NCBI GenBank assembly: GCA_021779095.1 | Contig: JAJYBI010000011.1 | Coordinates: 1-64,000 of the forward strand | Source of the DNA: Deltaproteobacteria bacterium | GTDB lineage: Bacteria > Desulfobacterota > Desulfuromonadia > Geobacterales > JAJYBI01 | Reading direction: 5' to 3' | Length of the DNA: 64,000 nt | Part shown: positions 31,469-41,156 of the stretch, piece after piece | How the letters are laid out: the number at the start of each line of letters is the position of its first letter | Position numbering within the stretch: the first letter of the stretch is position 1 | The notes under the pieces: generated by a model | Seen by the model: the letters and a program-made list of their open reading frames with translations, nothing else | What the model was told of the DNA's origin: nothing | Database searches by the model: none | Translations under genes and position numbers: made by a program

Positions 31469-33385
31469 TCAGATTTCCACCTGCTGTCCCAGTTCCACCA
31501 CCTGTTCCGGCGGTATGTTGTAGAATCTCGTCGCCGTGAGCGCGTTGCGGGAGAGGAAGGCGAACAGCTTTTCCTGCCACTGCATCATCCCCGATCGGCG
31601 GGGGGTGGAGATGATCGTCTCCCGCGCCAGGTAGTAGGTGGTCCGGTCCAGGTCCACCTTCAGCCCCAGCGGTTCGCACTGCCGAAGCGCCACCGGCACG
31701 TTGGGGCTCTGCATGAAGCCGTAGCGGACGATCACCAGGGCGAAACCCTGGGGGAGCAGTTCCACCTCGACTCGCTCCGCCGCCGGCACCCGGGGGACCT
31801 CCTCCGTCATGACCGTGAGGATGATGACCTGTTCGTGCAGCACCTGGTTGTGGGTCAGGTGGTGATGGAGCATCGGCGGGGTGCCGGTCGACCGGCTGGT
31901 CATGAAGACCGCCGTCCCCTCCACCCGGTGGGGCAGGTCGGTGGCCAGCTTTTCGATGAAATACTTAAGCGGTTCGCGGTCTCCCCGCAGCCTGTCGCTC
32001 AGCACCTTCCGTCCCCGGTGCCAGCTCGTCATGATGGTGAATACGGCCATCCCCGCCGCCAGGGGAAACCAGCCGCCGTGGGTGATCTTCAGCAGATTCG
32101 CGCCGAAGAACGGGATATCCACGGAGAGGAAGAGTCCCGCCAGCGCCGCTGCCGATATCGTCCGCCAGTGCCACCGTTTCACCATCAGGAAGAAGGCGAG
32201 AACCGTCGTGATGACCATGGTGGTAGTGACGGCCACACCGTAGGCCCCGGCGAGGTTCGCGGAGGAGCCGAAACCGACCACCAGGGCGAGGGTGGTGACC
32301 ATCAGCCCCCAGTTCACGGCGGGGAGGTAGACCTGCCCGATCTCCTCCGACGATGTCTGGATCACCCGGAAGCGTGGGCTGTAGCCGAGCTGCATCGCCT
32401 GGCGGGTGAGGGAGAACGCCCCGGAGATGATCGCCTGGGAGGCGATGACCGTCGCCATCGTGGCGAGGATGACGAGCGGGTAGAGCGCCCATCCCGGCGC
32501 CAGGCGGTAGAACGGTTCCGTCGCCACCTCCGGGCGGACGAGGAGCAGCGCCCCCTGACCCAGGTAGTTGAGAAAGAGCGCGGGAAGCACGAACGAGAAC
32601 CAGGCGAGTCGGATCGGCTTTGGCCCGAAGTGTCCCATGTCGGCATAGAGCGCCTCGCCGCCGGTCACGACAAGGAATACCGCACCGAGGGTCCGGAAGG
32701 CGAGCCCTCCGTTTACAAGAAAGAACCGGGCGCCGTGGAGCGGATTCACCGCGGCGAATACCTGCGGTGCCCGCACGATGCCGACGATCCCGAGGATGGC
32801 GATCGCTGCGAACCAGACCGTCATCACCGGTCCGAACACGACACCGACCCGTGCCGTCCCCCGCCGCTGGAACAGGAAGAGCAGGACGAGGATCAGGATG
32901 GTGAGCGGTACGACGTACCGTTCGAGCCCCGGTGTGGCTACCTTGAGCCCCTCGACGGCGCTCAGTACCGAGATGGCGGGGGTGATCACCCCGTCGCCGT
33001 AGAGAAGCGCCGCTCCGAACATACCGAGAGGGAGAATGAGACGGCGCTGGTTCGTAGAGAGGTGATGTTTCGGGGTGAGGAGGGCGAGGAGCGCCAGGAT
33101 GCCGCCTTCGCCCCGGTTGTCGGCGCGCATGAGGAAGAGCAGGTACTTGGTCGATATGACGAGGGTGAGCGCCCAGAAGATGAGGGAAAGTATCCCGATC
33201 ACGTTGTCCGGTGTCGGCGGCACCGGATGGGGGCCGTGAAAACACTCCCTGAGCGCATAGAGGGGGCTCGTGCCGATGTCGCCGTACACGACCCCCAGCG
33301 CCGCCAGGCCGAGCAGGAGGAGCTGTCGGTTCGGGCGGTCGTCTCGTGCCGGTACCCGGCCGTTTGTGGTTTCAGTCGTCTTCAT
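31469..33385 (-). CDS. kup: KUP-family potassium uptake protein
   Basis: The 638-residue low-affinity K+/H+ symporter has about twelve membrane segments and the family start LGLAALGVVYGDIGTSPLYALREC, RADNRGEGGILALLAL and LLYGDGVITPAISVLSAVEG, with a cytoplasmic C-terminal part (about 455-638). ATG 33385 is chosen because the conserved protein begins there; the upstream frame is the tail of an MscS remnant read in another frame. The start codon lies inside the remnant's last codons (it stops at 33372). No clear ribosome site is seen. Confidence 0.93.
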   Translation of the reverse strand: MKTTETTNGRVPARDDRPNRQLLLLGLAALGVVYGDIGTSPLYALRECFHGPHPVPPTPDNVIGILSLIFWALTLVISTKYLLFLMRADNRGEGGILALLALLTPKHHLSTNQRRLILPLGMFGAALLYGDGVITPAISVLSAVEGLKVATPGLERYVVPLTILILVLLFLFQRRGTARVGVVFGPVMTVWFAAIAILGIVGIVRAPQVFAAVNPLHGARFFLVNGGLAFRTLGAVFLVVTGGEALYADMGHFGPKPIRLAWFSFVLPALFLNYLGQGALLLVRPEVATEPFYRLAPGWALYPLVILATMATVIASQAIISGAFSLTRQAMQLGYSPRFRVIQTSSEEIGQVYLPAVNWGLMVTTLALVVGFGSSANLAGAYGVAVTTTMVITTVLAFFLMVKRWHWRTISAAALAGLFLSVDIPFFGANLLKITHGGWFPLAAGMAVFTIMTSWHRGRKVLSDRLRGDREPLKYFIEKLATDLPHRVEGTAVFMTSRSTGTPPMLHHHLTHNQVLHEQVIILTVMTEEVPRVPAAERVEVELLPQGFALVIVRYGFMQSPNVPVALRQCEPLGLKVDLDRTTYYLARETIISTPRRSGMMQWQEKLFAFLSRNALTATRFYNIPPEQVVELGQQVEI

Positions 33386-33650
33386 GGCGATCGGTCCGTC
33401 GTATCCGCAGGGCAACCGGCACGTACCCGGCGGGGAGGTAATTGTCGGGGATCGTCGTACGGTTGCCGACCCGCATCTGTGCATAGTGGGGCGACATGAT
33501 CTCCACACCCCCCCCGTTGAACCGGTCCTGGATGTATTTGTGCAGGTCGGAATAGATCTGCGCCATCCGGCCCGACGTGTCGGTGTCGGCGTTCGGCTCG
33601 TAGGTCACATAGAAGTCCTTGAGCGCCGTCTGCCGGTCTTCCGGACCGCG
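33372..33650 (-). pseudogene. C-terminal remnant of an MscS-family channel gene
   Basis: The frame reads DRQTALKDFYVTYEPNADTD, MAQIYSDLHKYIQDRFNGGG and VEIMSPHYAQMRVGNRTTIP, ending TDRHEDD and TGA. This is the C-terminal cytoplasmic part of larger MscS relatives (usual form ALKEFYVVYELNAYTD). The pore and membrane parts are absent; upstream bases to 33809 stay open but show no homology. It overlaps the kup start by 14 bases, so kup may use what was once the channel gene's transcript. Confidence 0.7.
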
Positions 33651-33852
33651 GCGCGTCCATAGTGTACTATGTCTTAATCTTAACGCATCCCCTTCATTTA
33701 TCGAGTCGCAATGCCGGGTGCCTCCGGATGATCGCCGGTGCGGCTGATTTTGTGGAGGCAGCTTGGTATTCAAATGCCGAATAAACGTTTGGTCAGCGAC
33801 CCTGTTCAAGTGCTGCTTTTATCGTCTGTGTCGGGAGGTCAGGTGGGGATTG

Positions 33853-33880
33853 TTGTTCCCACGCGGTCCCGGGATATACT
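33853..33880 (+). promoter_or_regulatory. Likely sigma70 promoter of tamAB
   Basis: TTGTTC (33853-33858), a 16-base spacer and TATACT (33875-33880). It lies 60 bases before the tamA start codon. Confidence 0.5.
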
Positions 33881-33940
33881 GTTACCATCCGGAACGCAGG
33901 TTCCAATGCAGATTTTCACAGGAAAGGGGAGTCGCTGCAC

Positions 33941-35734
33941 GTGTCGTCCGGTCCGAAACATCCCGCAGGTTCCCGATACGGAACCGTCTCTGCCCTGATG
34001 GTCTGTGTGTGGCTTCTGCTCTGGTGGGTAGCCCCCGCCCGTGCAGCCGATCCGGTGAAGCTGGTCGTGACGGGGGTACAGGGTGCCGCGCTGGTCAACG
34101 TGCGGGAGGCGCTCGCGCTTCCGCCGGGGCTCGTGCGCGAAGGCACGGTCGACCGTCTCTGGCTGGACTATTTCGCCGGGCAGGTGGAGGCGAAGGTGCG
34201 TACCGCACTGGAGCCGTTCGGTTACTACGAAGCCCGGGTCACCTCCGTGGTCGAGCCGGCGGGCGAGGGGGCCTATCGGCTCCGGGTTGCCATCGTGCCG
34301 GGGAAACCGGTGCGGATAACGGAGCTCACGGTGGACGTACGCGGCCCCGGCGCGCAGGAGAAACGGCTCAAACGGGACCTGGCCGCCTTCCCGCTGCATA
34401 AGGGGGGCGTCCTCCTGCAGCGGGCGTACGAGGAGGCAAAGGGGCGGATGCTGGCGGACGCCCTGGATCTCGCCTACCTGGATGCAACATATTCCGTCCA
34501 CGAGATCCGCATCTCCCCGGCCGCGCACACCGCCCGCGTCGTGCTGGTGCTGGAGACGGGGACGCAGTACCTGTTCGACGGCGTGCGGTTCGAGGGGGCT
34601 TCCGACTATCCCGAGCCGTTCCTGCGCCGGTACGTGACGTTCCGTGCCGGCGACCGGTTCTCCCAGTCCCTTCTCGGCGAGACCCAGCTCAACCTGACCA
34701 ACTCGGAACGGTTCAAAAAGGTGCTGATTACCCCGCAGAAGGAGGATGCGCGCGGGTTCAGGGTGCCGGTACTGGTGCAGCTCACCCCTGCGGCACGCAG
34801 GAGCCTGCGGCCGGGGGTGGGGTACGGGACGGACACCGGTTTCCGGTTCTCCACCCGGTACCGCGATCTGAACCTCTTCCACCGCGGGCATGAACTGGAC
34901 ATCAACCTCTATCTCGCCGAACGGCTCCAGGGGGTCGCCGCCGGGTATACCATCCCCGGCTCCCGGGACATCCGGACCTCGACGGTGCTGCGCCTCAACC
35001 TCCAGCGGGAGGATGTCTCCTCCTACGTGAGCCGGCTGGCGGCGGTGGAGCTCGACGTGAACCGCAGTTTCGGGAAGGGGGAGCTTGGGACCGTCTACGT
35101 GAAGCTCCAGCAGGAGGATTTCACCATCGCCGGCCAGGATTCCAGCAACCGGCTCGTGCTACCCGGCATCCGGTTCTCCGGAAACCGTTTCGACAGCCTG
35201 ATCCGCCCCCGTCGGGGATACCGCTACGCGTTGGAGGTGCGGGGGACGAACCGGTATTTCGGCTCGGATACGCAGCTTCTCCAGTTCGTGGCCGAGGGGA
35301 GCCACGTCCTGCCGCTGCCGTGGCGACTGTCGCTCCATTCGCGGGCCAGGGCGGGGATCACGGCGGTCAGCGATCCGCTGCACGACCTTCCGCCGTCGTT
35401 GCGGTTTTTCGCCGGAGGCGACCGGAGCGTCCGGGGGTATGCGTACCAGTCCCTGGGGCCAACAGATGCCGCGGGCCAGGTGCTGGGGGGAAAGCACCTT
35501 CTGGTCGGCAGCGTCGAGCTGGAGCGGGGTCTCTTCAAGGACTGGGGGGTCTCGGTCTTCTACGATGCCGGCAACGCCTTCGACTCCTTTACCAACGTCC
35601 GGCTGGCGCAGGGTGCCGGGGTGGGGGCACACTACTACACGCGGATCGGCTCGTTCAACCTGTACATCGCCCGCCAGATCGGCGAGCCCCATCCGGCGAT
35701 CCGTTTCCATTTCACCGTGGGGCTAGAACTGTGA
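33941..35734 (+). CDS. tamA: TamA-like outer membrane assembly protein
   Basis: The 597-residue Omp85-family protein starts at GTG 33941 (GGGGAG nine bases before) with a signal peptide (LLLWWVAPARAAD). Three POTRA-like domains (about 45-255) precede a 16-strand barrel (about 270-597) with the lid-lock motif SVRGYAYQSLGP and a C-terminal IRFHFTVGLEL strand. With TamB it helps insert outer-membrane proteins or move phospholipids. tamB follows with a 4-base overlap (GTGA), so they are one operon. Confidence 0.9.
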   Translation: MSSGPKHPAGSRYGTVSALMVCVWLLLWWVAPARAADPVKLVVTGVQGAALVNVREALALPPGLVREGTVDRLWLDYFAGQVEAKVRTALEPFGYYEARVTSVVEPAGEGAYRLRVAIVPGKPVRITELTVDVRGPGAQEKRLKRDLAAFPLHKGGVLLQRAYEEAKGRMLADALDLAYLDATYSVHEIRISPAAHTARVVLVLETGTQYLFDGVRFEGASDYPEPFLRRYVTFRAGDRFSQSLLGETQLNLTNSERFKKVLITPQKEDARGFRVPVLVQLTPAARRSLRPGVGYGTDTGFRFSTRYRDLNLFHRGHELDINLYLAERLQGVAAGYTIPGSRDIRTSTVLRLNLQREDVSSYVSRLAAVELDVNRSFGKGELGTVYVKLQQEDFTIAGQDSSNRLVLPGIRFSGNRFDSLIRPRRGYRYALEVRGTNRYFGSDTQLLQFVAEGSHVLPLPWRLSLHSRARAGITAVSDPLHDLPPSLRFFAGGDRSVRGYAYQSLGPTDAAGQVLGGKHLLVGSVELERGLFKDWGVSVFYDAGNAFDSFTNVRLAQGAGVGAHYYTRIGSFNLYIARQIGEPHPAIRFHFTVGLEL

Positions 35735-38700
35735 GAAGGTCAGTCAGATATACACTGTTCACCGTCCCTGCCGTGGTGACGCTCTCAGTACTGGGGGGGC
35801 TCTGCTGGCTCGCCGGCACCACGGCCGGCGCGGCCTGGCTGCTGGATGCCGTGTCACGTCACACCGCGCTGCAGTTGTCCGCCCGTGCGGTGGAAGGGCG
35901 GCTCGTCGATCATCTGCATCTTGCCGGATTGCGGTTCGCCACGCCGGGCGTCAGCGGGGAGATAGCCGACCTGGAGCTGCGCTGGCAGCCGATCTACCTC
36001 CTTTCCGGCGAGGTCGCCGTATCGGAGTTTAAACTGCGGGGCGTGCAGGTCCGGGACGACCGGCCGTCCGGCGGACCGCCGCCGGAACTCGTCTGGCCGC
36101 GGGTCTCCGGCGTTCCCGCCCGGCTGCACGGCAGGGTCGACCGGCTCCTCGTGGAGGGGGTCGACTACCGGCGCGCGTCGGAGGCGCCCGTCACCATTGA
36201 CCGGATCGCCGCTTCCCTTGACTGGCGCGACCAGATCCTGACGGTCGGTGCGCTGGCTTTCGCGTCACCGGCCGGCCAGGCGGCGGGTACGCTCATGGCC
36301 GGCTTCCGCCGTCCGTATCTGCGGCTGGACGGGACCTTCGCGCCGCCCAGTCCCGTGGCCGGGATGGACCGGTTTGCCCTCTCGGTACGCCTCCACCCCG
36401 GCAGGGGGGACGAGCAGATGGCCGGAGCGCTGACGCTTTTCGGTGCGTCCGGTGCGCGACGCCGGCTCGACATCGCGGGCGGGATCGGGGTGAGCCGCAC
36501 CTCGCTCGCGTTCAGGCGGTTGCGCGCGTCCGTTCCCGGCCGGCGCGGTGCGGTGACCGGGAACGGCACCCTCTCCCTCGCGGCACGGCAGCCGCTCCTG
36601 AAGGGTGTACTGACGGTGGCCGGGCTGGACCTCTCCCCCGAGACCGGGGTCACCACCGATATCGCCGGGACGATCTCCTTCGAAGGCGGCGCATCCGGCT
36701 ACCGGGGGTGGTTCGACCTGGCGAACGCGGGGAAGGGGTGGCGCAATGTCACCGTGGCGGGGCACTACACGGGCGATACCGCCGGGATGCAGCTGGAACT
36801 TGCGAACGGATCGCTCCTGGCGGGTGCCGGACAGGGGAGCGTGTTGATCGACTGGCGCGACGGCGTTTCCCTCTCCGGCGCGTTCAAGGGGAGGCGGCTC
36901 GATCCGGCCAGGATCTCCCCCGACTGGCATGGGGTCATCAACGTCGATCTGGACGGGAAGCTGCGCTGGCGCCGTTCGGTGCCGCTGGCGGGTGCGTTCG
37001 GCGCCACCCTCCTGGACAGTACGCTGCACGGCAGGGCACTGACCGGTGCGGTCCGGGCGAACCTTGCGGACGGCACCCTGCGGATCGGCCGGCTCGACCT
37101 GCAGGGGCGGGGGTTCGACATCCATGCGGCGGGGGAACTGGGGAGACGTCTGACGCTGTCGGCCCGGGTCGCCGATCTCTCCCGCTTGATGCCCGATACC
37201 GCCGGCGAGGCGCGTCTGGAGGGGTGGGTACGTCGGCAGAACGGCCACTTCAGCGGTGCCGCCACCCTGGCCGGACGCGACGTCGCTGCCGCCGGTGTCC
37301 GGGTCGCGTCGGCGGACCTTTCCGCGCGGCTCGACGAAGGGGAAGGGTACCCACTGCATCTGCGTGCCAGCATTCGGGGGCTTGCCCGGAAGCGGTTCCG
37401 CCTGGATGCCGCCTCCATTACGGCGGACGGTACCCTCCAGCGGCATGCGGTGACGATTGAGCTCCGCTCCGGCGACGCCTTACTGCAGGCGGCGGCAACA
37501 GGCGGGTACCGCGACGGACGCTGGCAGGGGGAGATCGCGCGCGGCTTTGGGCATGACAGCGTCGGCCCCTGGCGGCTCACCGCCCCCGCGCCGCTGACCG
37601 TCAATGCGGATGGCGTCTCGTGCCCGTCGCTCACCCTGGCCGGCGTAGCGGGGGAGAGGATATCGGTCGCCGGCACCCTCACCCGGAATCCCTTCGGAGG
37701 TGCCTTGCGGCTTCAGTGGAAGGGGGTGCACCTGGATCGGGTCGATCCGTGGCTTGCCGATCTGCAGCTGACGGGGCGAAGCGACGGCAGCGTGCGGCTG
37801 CGCATCCTGCCGGACGACCGGATCGAACTGGCTGCCGGCGTCCGGGCATCGGGGAGTGCAATCCTGCAGGGGCACCGCGTTACCGTGACCCGGGCCGTGC
37901 TGGACGCCAGTGGCGACGTCCGCGGCATGCATGCCGCACTGGATGTCGAGCTTGCCAACGGTGCAGGGGTGAAGGGATCGGTGACATCGGACGCCCCCGC
38001 CCGGCTGGGGCTCCCCCGGGAGGGGAACGTGGCGCTGCGATGGACGGGGGTCGATCTGGCGCTCCTGCACCGCTGGTTGCCGAAGGGTATGGAGGCGGAA
38101 GGGGTGGCGTCGGGAAACGTCGCCGGGCGGCTGAACGCCGACGGGTTCGATCTGAGCGGTGACGCGGCGCTTGCACAGGGGAAGGTGCTCTGGAAGCGGC
38201 CCGGCGGCGAGCTGAAGCTTTCGCTGCGCAGTGCCGCAACCAGGTGGCACTGGGCGGGGGAGGCGCTGGACGGTTCGTTCGATCTGGCCCTGGCCGACCG
38301 CGGCCAGGCGAAGGGGAGATTCCGGTTGCCGCTGCCGGCCAGGGCGGGCGCCGGCATCGAGCGCCGCGGCCCGGTCCGTGCCTCGCTGACCGGACGATTC
38401 CGGGAGGAGGGGATCGTCACCGCCCTGTTCCCGTCCTTCATCCGGGAGAGCCACGGCGACCTCGACGTCGATCTGCATGCGGACGGCAGCTGGGACGACC
38501 CGCGGTTCGGAGGGGAGCTGCGCCTGTCCGGGGCGGGTGCCTATCTGCCGACCGTCGGCATCCAGCTGAAGGCGTTCCAGCTGGACGCACATCTGGAGGG
38601 GGACGAGGTGCGGATCGATGCGTTCCGGGCGACCTCCGGTCCCGGGCAGCTCAGCGGGACGGCGGTCATCCGGACGGCCCACGGTCGCGTGACCGGCTAC

Positions 38701-39714
38701 CGGGGAACCATCGACGGCGACCGGTTCCGGGTCGTCTACCTGCCGGAACTCCAGATGCTCTGCACGCCGCATCTTACCTTCGACGGTACCCCGGAACGGC
38801 TGACCGTGCGGGGCGATGTGAAACTGCCGGAGCTTATGGTCACCGGCCCTCCGGGCCACGCGACCGTGACCCCGAGCGAGGACGTGGTCATCGAGGGTGC
38901 CCCGCAAGAGGAACAATCCTCACCGTTTGCGCTGGCCGGCCAGGTGCGGGTCGAATTCGGCGATCATGTCCTGGTGAAGACGGAGGGGATCGACGCCCAG
39001 ATGGGAGGCACGGTGGATCTCACCTTCCACGACCTGCGACATGTCACGAGCCGGGGGGAGATCCGGGTGCTCAAGGGCCGGTACAAGACCTACGGTGTCG
39101 ATCTGGATATCGAGCGCGGGCGGCTCTTCTACACCGGCGGACCCGTGGCGCAGCCGACCCTGGACATCCTGGCGCTCCGGACCGTCGGCGACGTGAAGGC
39201 CGGGGTGACGGTGGCGGGGACCCTGCGGTCGCCGGTGGTGAAGCTCTATTCCCAGCCGACGATGCCCGATGTGGATATCCTCTCCTACATCGTGCTCGGT
39301 CAGCCGATGGGCTCCGGCGGCGAGAAGGCGAATCTCATGGCCCAGGCGGCGGGGGTCCTCCTCTCCACGGGACAGTCGGTCGTTCTGCAGGACCAGATCA
39401 AGCAGCGGCTGGGGCTCAGTACGCTGGAGATCCAGTCCGGCAGCGGCGAGACCGGCAGTCACATGGGGTACACGCCGGTACAGGTGACGCCGCCGGGGAG
39501 CGCGCCGGCCACCACGTCGACCGGTGTCGCCGAGACGATCCTGACGGTGGGAAAATATCTGACGCCGTCGCTGTACGTGAGCTACGGGCGGTCGATCTTC
39601 ACCGGGAGCAACCTGGTGCGCCTGCGCTACAACTTTTTCCGTCAGTGGGAGGTGGAGGCCCAGACGGGCGGGGAGAGCGGCGTGGATCTCTACTACAAGC
39701 TCGACCTCAGATAG
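35731..39714 (+). CDS. tamB: TamB-like translocation and assembly module protein (DUF490)
   Basis: The 1327-residue protein starts at GTG 35731, overlapping the tamA stop. It has one N-terminal membrane helix (TVPAVVTLSVLGGLCWLAG), a very long run of beta repeats typical of bridge-like lipid-transfer proteins, and the conserved C-terminal DUF490 domain (about 1085-1327: GEIRVLKGRYKTYGVDLDIERG, PDVDILSYIVLGQPM, SLYVSYGRSIFTG). It spans the periplasm from the inner membrane to TamA. Size is normal for the family. The stop is 14 bases from the convergent porin gene. Confidence 0.92.
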   Translation: MRRSVRYTLFTVPAVVTLSVLGGLCWLAGTTAGAAWLLDAVSRHTALQLSARAVEGRLVDHLHLAGLRFATPGVSGEIADLELRWQPIYLLSGEVAVSEFKLRGVQVRDDRPSGGPPPELVWPRVSGVPARLHGRVDRLLVEGVDYRRASEAPVTIDRIAASLDWRDQILTVGALAFASPAGQAAGTLMAGFRRPYLRLDGTFAPPSPVAGMDRFALSVRLHPGRGDEQMAGALTLFGASGARRRLDIAGGIGVSRTSLAFRRLRASVPGRRGAVTGNGTLSLAARQPLLKGVLTVAGLDLSPETGVTTDIAGTISFEGGASGYRGWFDLANAGKGWRNVTVAGHYTGDTAGMQLELANGSLLAGAGQGSVLIDWRDGVSLSGAFKGRRLDPARISPDWHGVINVDLDGKLRWRRSVPLAGAFGATLLDSTLHGRALTGAVRANLADGTLRIGRLDLQGRGFDIHAAGELGRRLTLSARVADLSRLMPDTAGEARLEGWVRRQNGHFSGAATLAGRDVAAAGVRVASADLSARLDEGEGYPLHLRASIRGLARKRFRLDAASITADGTLQRHAVTIELRSGDALLQAAATGGYRDGRWQGEIARGFGHDSVGPWRLTAPAPLTVNADGVSCPSLTLAGVAGERISVAGTLTRNPFGGALRLQWKGVHLDRVDPWLADLQLTGRSDGSVRLRILPDDRIELAAGVRASGSAILQGHRVTVTRAVLDASGDVRGMHAALDVELANGAGVKGSVTSDAPARLGLPREGNVALRWTGVDLALLHRWLPKGMEAEGVASGNVAGRLNADGFDLSGDAALAQGKVLWKRPGGELKLSLRSAATRWHWAGEALDGSFDLALADRGQAKGRFRLPLPARAGAGIERRGPVRASLTGRFREEGIVTALFPSFIRESHGDLDVDLHADGSWDDPRFGGELRLSGAGAYLPTVGIQLKAFQLDAHLEGDEVRIDAFRATSGPGQLSGTAVIRTAHGRVTGYRGTIDGDRFRVVYLPELQMLCTPHLTFDGTPERLTVRGDVKLPELMVTGPPGHATVTPSEDVVIEGAPQEEQSSPFALAGQVRVEFGDHVLVKTEGIDAQMGGTVDLTFHDLRHVTSRGEIRVLKGRYKTYGVDLDIERGRLFYTGGPVAQPTLDILALRTVGDVKAGVTVAGTLRSPVVKLYSQPTMPDVDILSYIVLGQPMGSGGEKANLMAQAAGVLLSTGQSVVLQDQIKQRLGLSTLEIQSGSGETGSHMGYTPVQVTPPGSAPATTSTGVAETILTVGKYLTPSLYVSYGRSIFTGSNLVRLRYNFFRQWEVEAQTGGESGVDLYYKLDLR

Positions 39715-39728
39715 CGTGATGCCCCGTA

Positions 39729-40595
39729 TCAGAAATGGCGAAAGAGCGACATACTGACGCCGTACTCGGGGGTGCCGTTGGTAAGCCCCCGCGACAGGTA
39801 CCCCTCCAGTCCGGTCTTCGCCAGGAAATCCCAGTTGAACGAGATCCGCCCTTCGAAGAGTCCCGGTGCGTCGTCGGCGGGAGCGGTCGCCCCCTTGCCG
39901 GAGAGCGACAGGTAGAGGGAGTCGGTGAACTGGCGGCCGATGCCGGCGGAGTAGGAGAGGTAGTCCCGGGTGGCGTAGATGTCCGATTCCCCCTGGAAGA
40001 TGTAGCTCCCTTCCGCGAAGAGATTCACCGCATCGAACCACTTGTCGAACGCCAGGCCGGGACCGGCATCGAACTCGCCGGTGCCGAGCCCCCGGTCGCG
40101 ATCGGCAGTGGGAAACTTCAGATATGCGGTCATCCGCACCTGCGGCGCCGTATCCCCCTCCGTCAGCAGTTCGTAGCCGCCGGAGAGCGTCACGTCCCCC
40201 AGTCCGCCACTGGCCCCGCCCGAACTTCCCGCCGGACCGGCCCCGAACCTCTTCGCAGCTGCCTGCGGCCCCAGGACGCCGGTCTGGTTACGGAGCGGCA
40301 TGATTGCACCGTACACCGTGTTGCCGTTACTCTGCCAGATGTAGGGGACGACCAGCTCGAAGTCCCATTTTTCGGTGGGGCGATAGTCGATGGTGAGCGG
40401 AACGGAGATGAAGTCGGTACGTATGTCGGTGCCGAACCGGCCGGTGGCATATTCGAACCCGAGACCGGCGGAAAGCGTGCCAGCCCCGATCTGCGGGCGC
40501 TCCGCGGCACTGCAGAGGGGGGGCGGGGTGGACAGGAACGCACCGCAGATGGTGATTGAACAAAGATGCCGTCTGATGATGGTTTGTATCGTCAT
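39729..40595 (-). CDS. Outer membrane transporter-like protein (phenol MetA-deg / channel family)
   Basis: The 288-residue protein has a signal peptide (CGAFLSTPPPLCSAAERP) and a beta-barrel pattern: GTLSAGLGFEYATGRFG, PLTIDYRPTEKWDFELVVPYIWQ, YLKFPTADRDRGLGTGEFD, ending SMSLFRHF with a terminal Phe. This matches small barrels annotated as transporter or MetA-pathway proteins. ATG 40595 follows GAGAGG. It is the last of three exported-protein genes downstream of the NtrC-type regulator. Confidence 0.75.
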   Translation of the reverse strand: MTIQTIIRRHLCSITICGAFLSTPPPLCSAAERPQIGAGTLSAGLGFEYATGRFGTDIRTDFISVPLTIDYRPTEKWDFELVVPYIWQSNGNTVYGAIMPLRNQTGVLGPQAAAKRFGAGPAGSSGGASGGLGDVTLSGGYELLTEGDTAPQVRMTAYLKFPTADRDRGLGTGEFDAGPGLAFDKWFDAVNLFAEGSYIFQGESDIYATRDYLSYSAGIGRQFTDSLYLSLSGKGATAPADDAPGLFEGRISFNWDFLAKTGLEGYLSRGLTNGTPEYGVSMSLFRHF

Positions 40596-40628
40596 GAAAC
40601 CTCTCGTGAGCAACGGGGTGACGGTGTG

Positions 40629-41144
40629 CTAGCGGTGTAGCCGACCGCCCCGGTGCTGGCGCAGGGGCCGCTGTCGGTGCCGTTCCGGATTGTTCCAGCC
40701 GGAGCCCGCCCAGACCGGCCGGCCGGTGTCGCTGCGCAGGACGATTACATTGCCGCCGGCGGCAGTGCCAATGCTCTGGACGATCAGGTATGATGTTTCG
40801 TCGCGTCCCACCGCCCGCGACCCTTTGGCGGTTACTTCGTCGCCGATCCTGAGAATGAACCCGTTGTCGCGCCAGTACCGTTTCGGCCCCAGCACCAGTG
40901 TGGTGGTTGTATCGGTCGAGCTGATGACCGCCAGTGCTGGGCCGGAGCCATCCTCCAGGTCGAAGCTGACGATCCGGCCGCGCTGCGTCACGACGGTGTT
41001 CCGGTCAAAGCCCTGTTCCAGGTCGAGGCCGCTTTTGTCCGACACGTTTTCTTCGCCGAACGGCCAGCTGGCCTCGGCGCGTGAGCGGACTGCGAGCAGG
41101 GTCATGAAGGTAGCCGTGATCAGCAGCAGGCGGCCGTAACGCAT
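40629..41144 (-). CDS. Exported OB-fold-like protein
   Basis: The 171-residue protein has a signal peptide (LLLITATFMTLLAVRSRAEA) and a beta-rich domain (about 50-155): GRIVSFDLEDGSGPALAVIS, LVLGPKRYWRDNGFILRIGD, EVTAKGSRAV, YLIVQSI and VIVLRSDTGRPVWAG. Similar LGP.WY...F.L..GD.V.V.G modules are found in many Geobacter exported proteins; function unknown. The tail is Arg/His-rich (RHRQRPLRQHRGGRLHR), perhaps metal- or nucleic-acid-binding. AAGGAG precedes ATG 41144. The gap to the neighbour at 41157 is 12 bases. Confidence 0.75.
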   Translation of the reverse strand: MRYGRLLLITATFMTLLAVRSRAEASWPFGEENVSDKSGLDLEQGFDRNTVVTQRGRIVSFDLEDGSGPALAVISSTDTTTTLVLGPKRYWRDNGFILRIGDEVTAKGSRAVGRDETSYLIVQSIGTAAGGNVIVLRSDTGRPVWAGSGWNNPERHRQRPLRQHRGGRLHR

Positions 41145-41156
41145 TTCGTCTCCTTG

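Noticed and set aside
31835..33499. 554-codon plus-strand frame opposite kup
   Set aside because: The minus strand holds a full-length Kup with all family motifs. The plus frame is rich in Arg, Glu and His with no known domain, a typical shadow.
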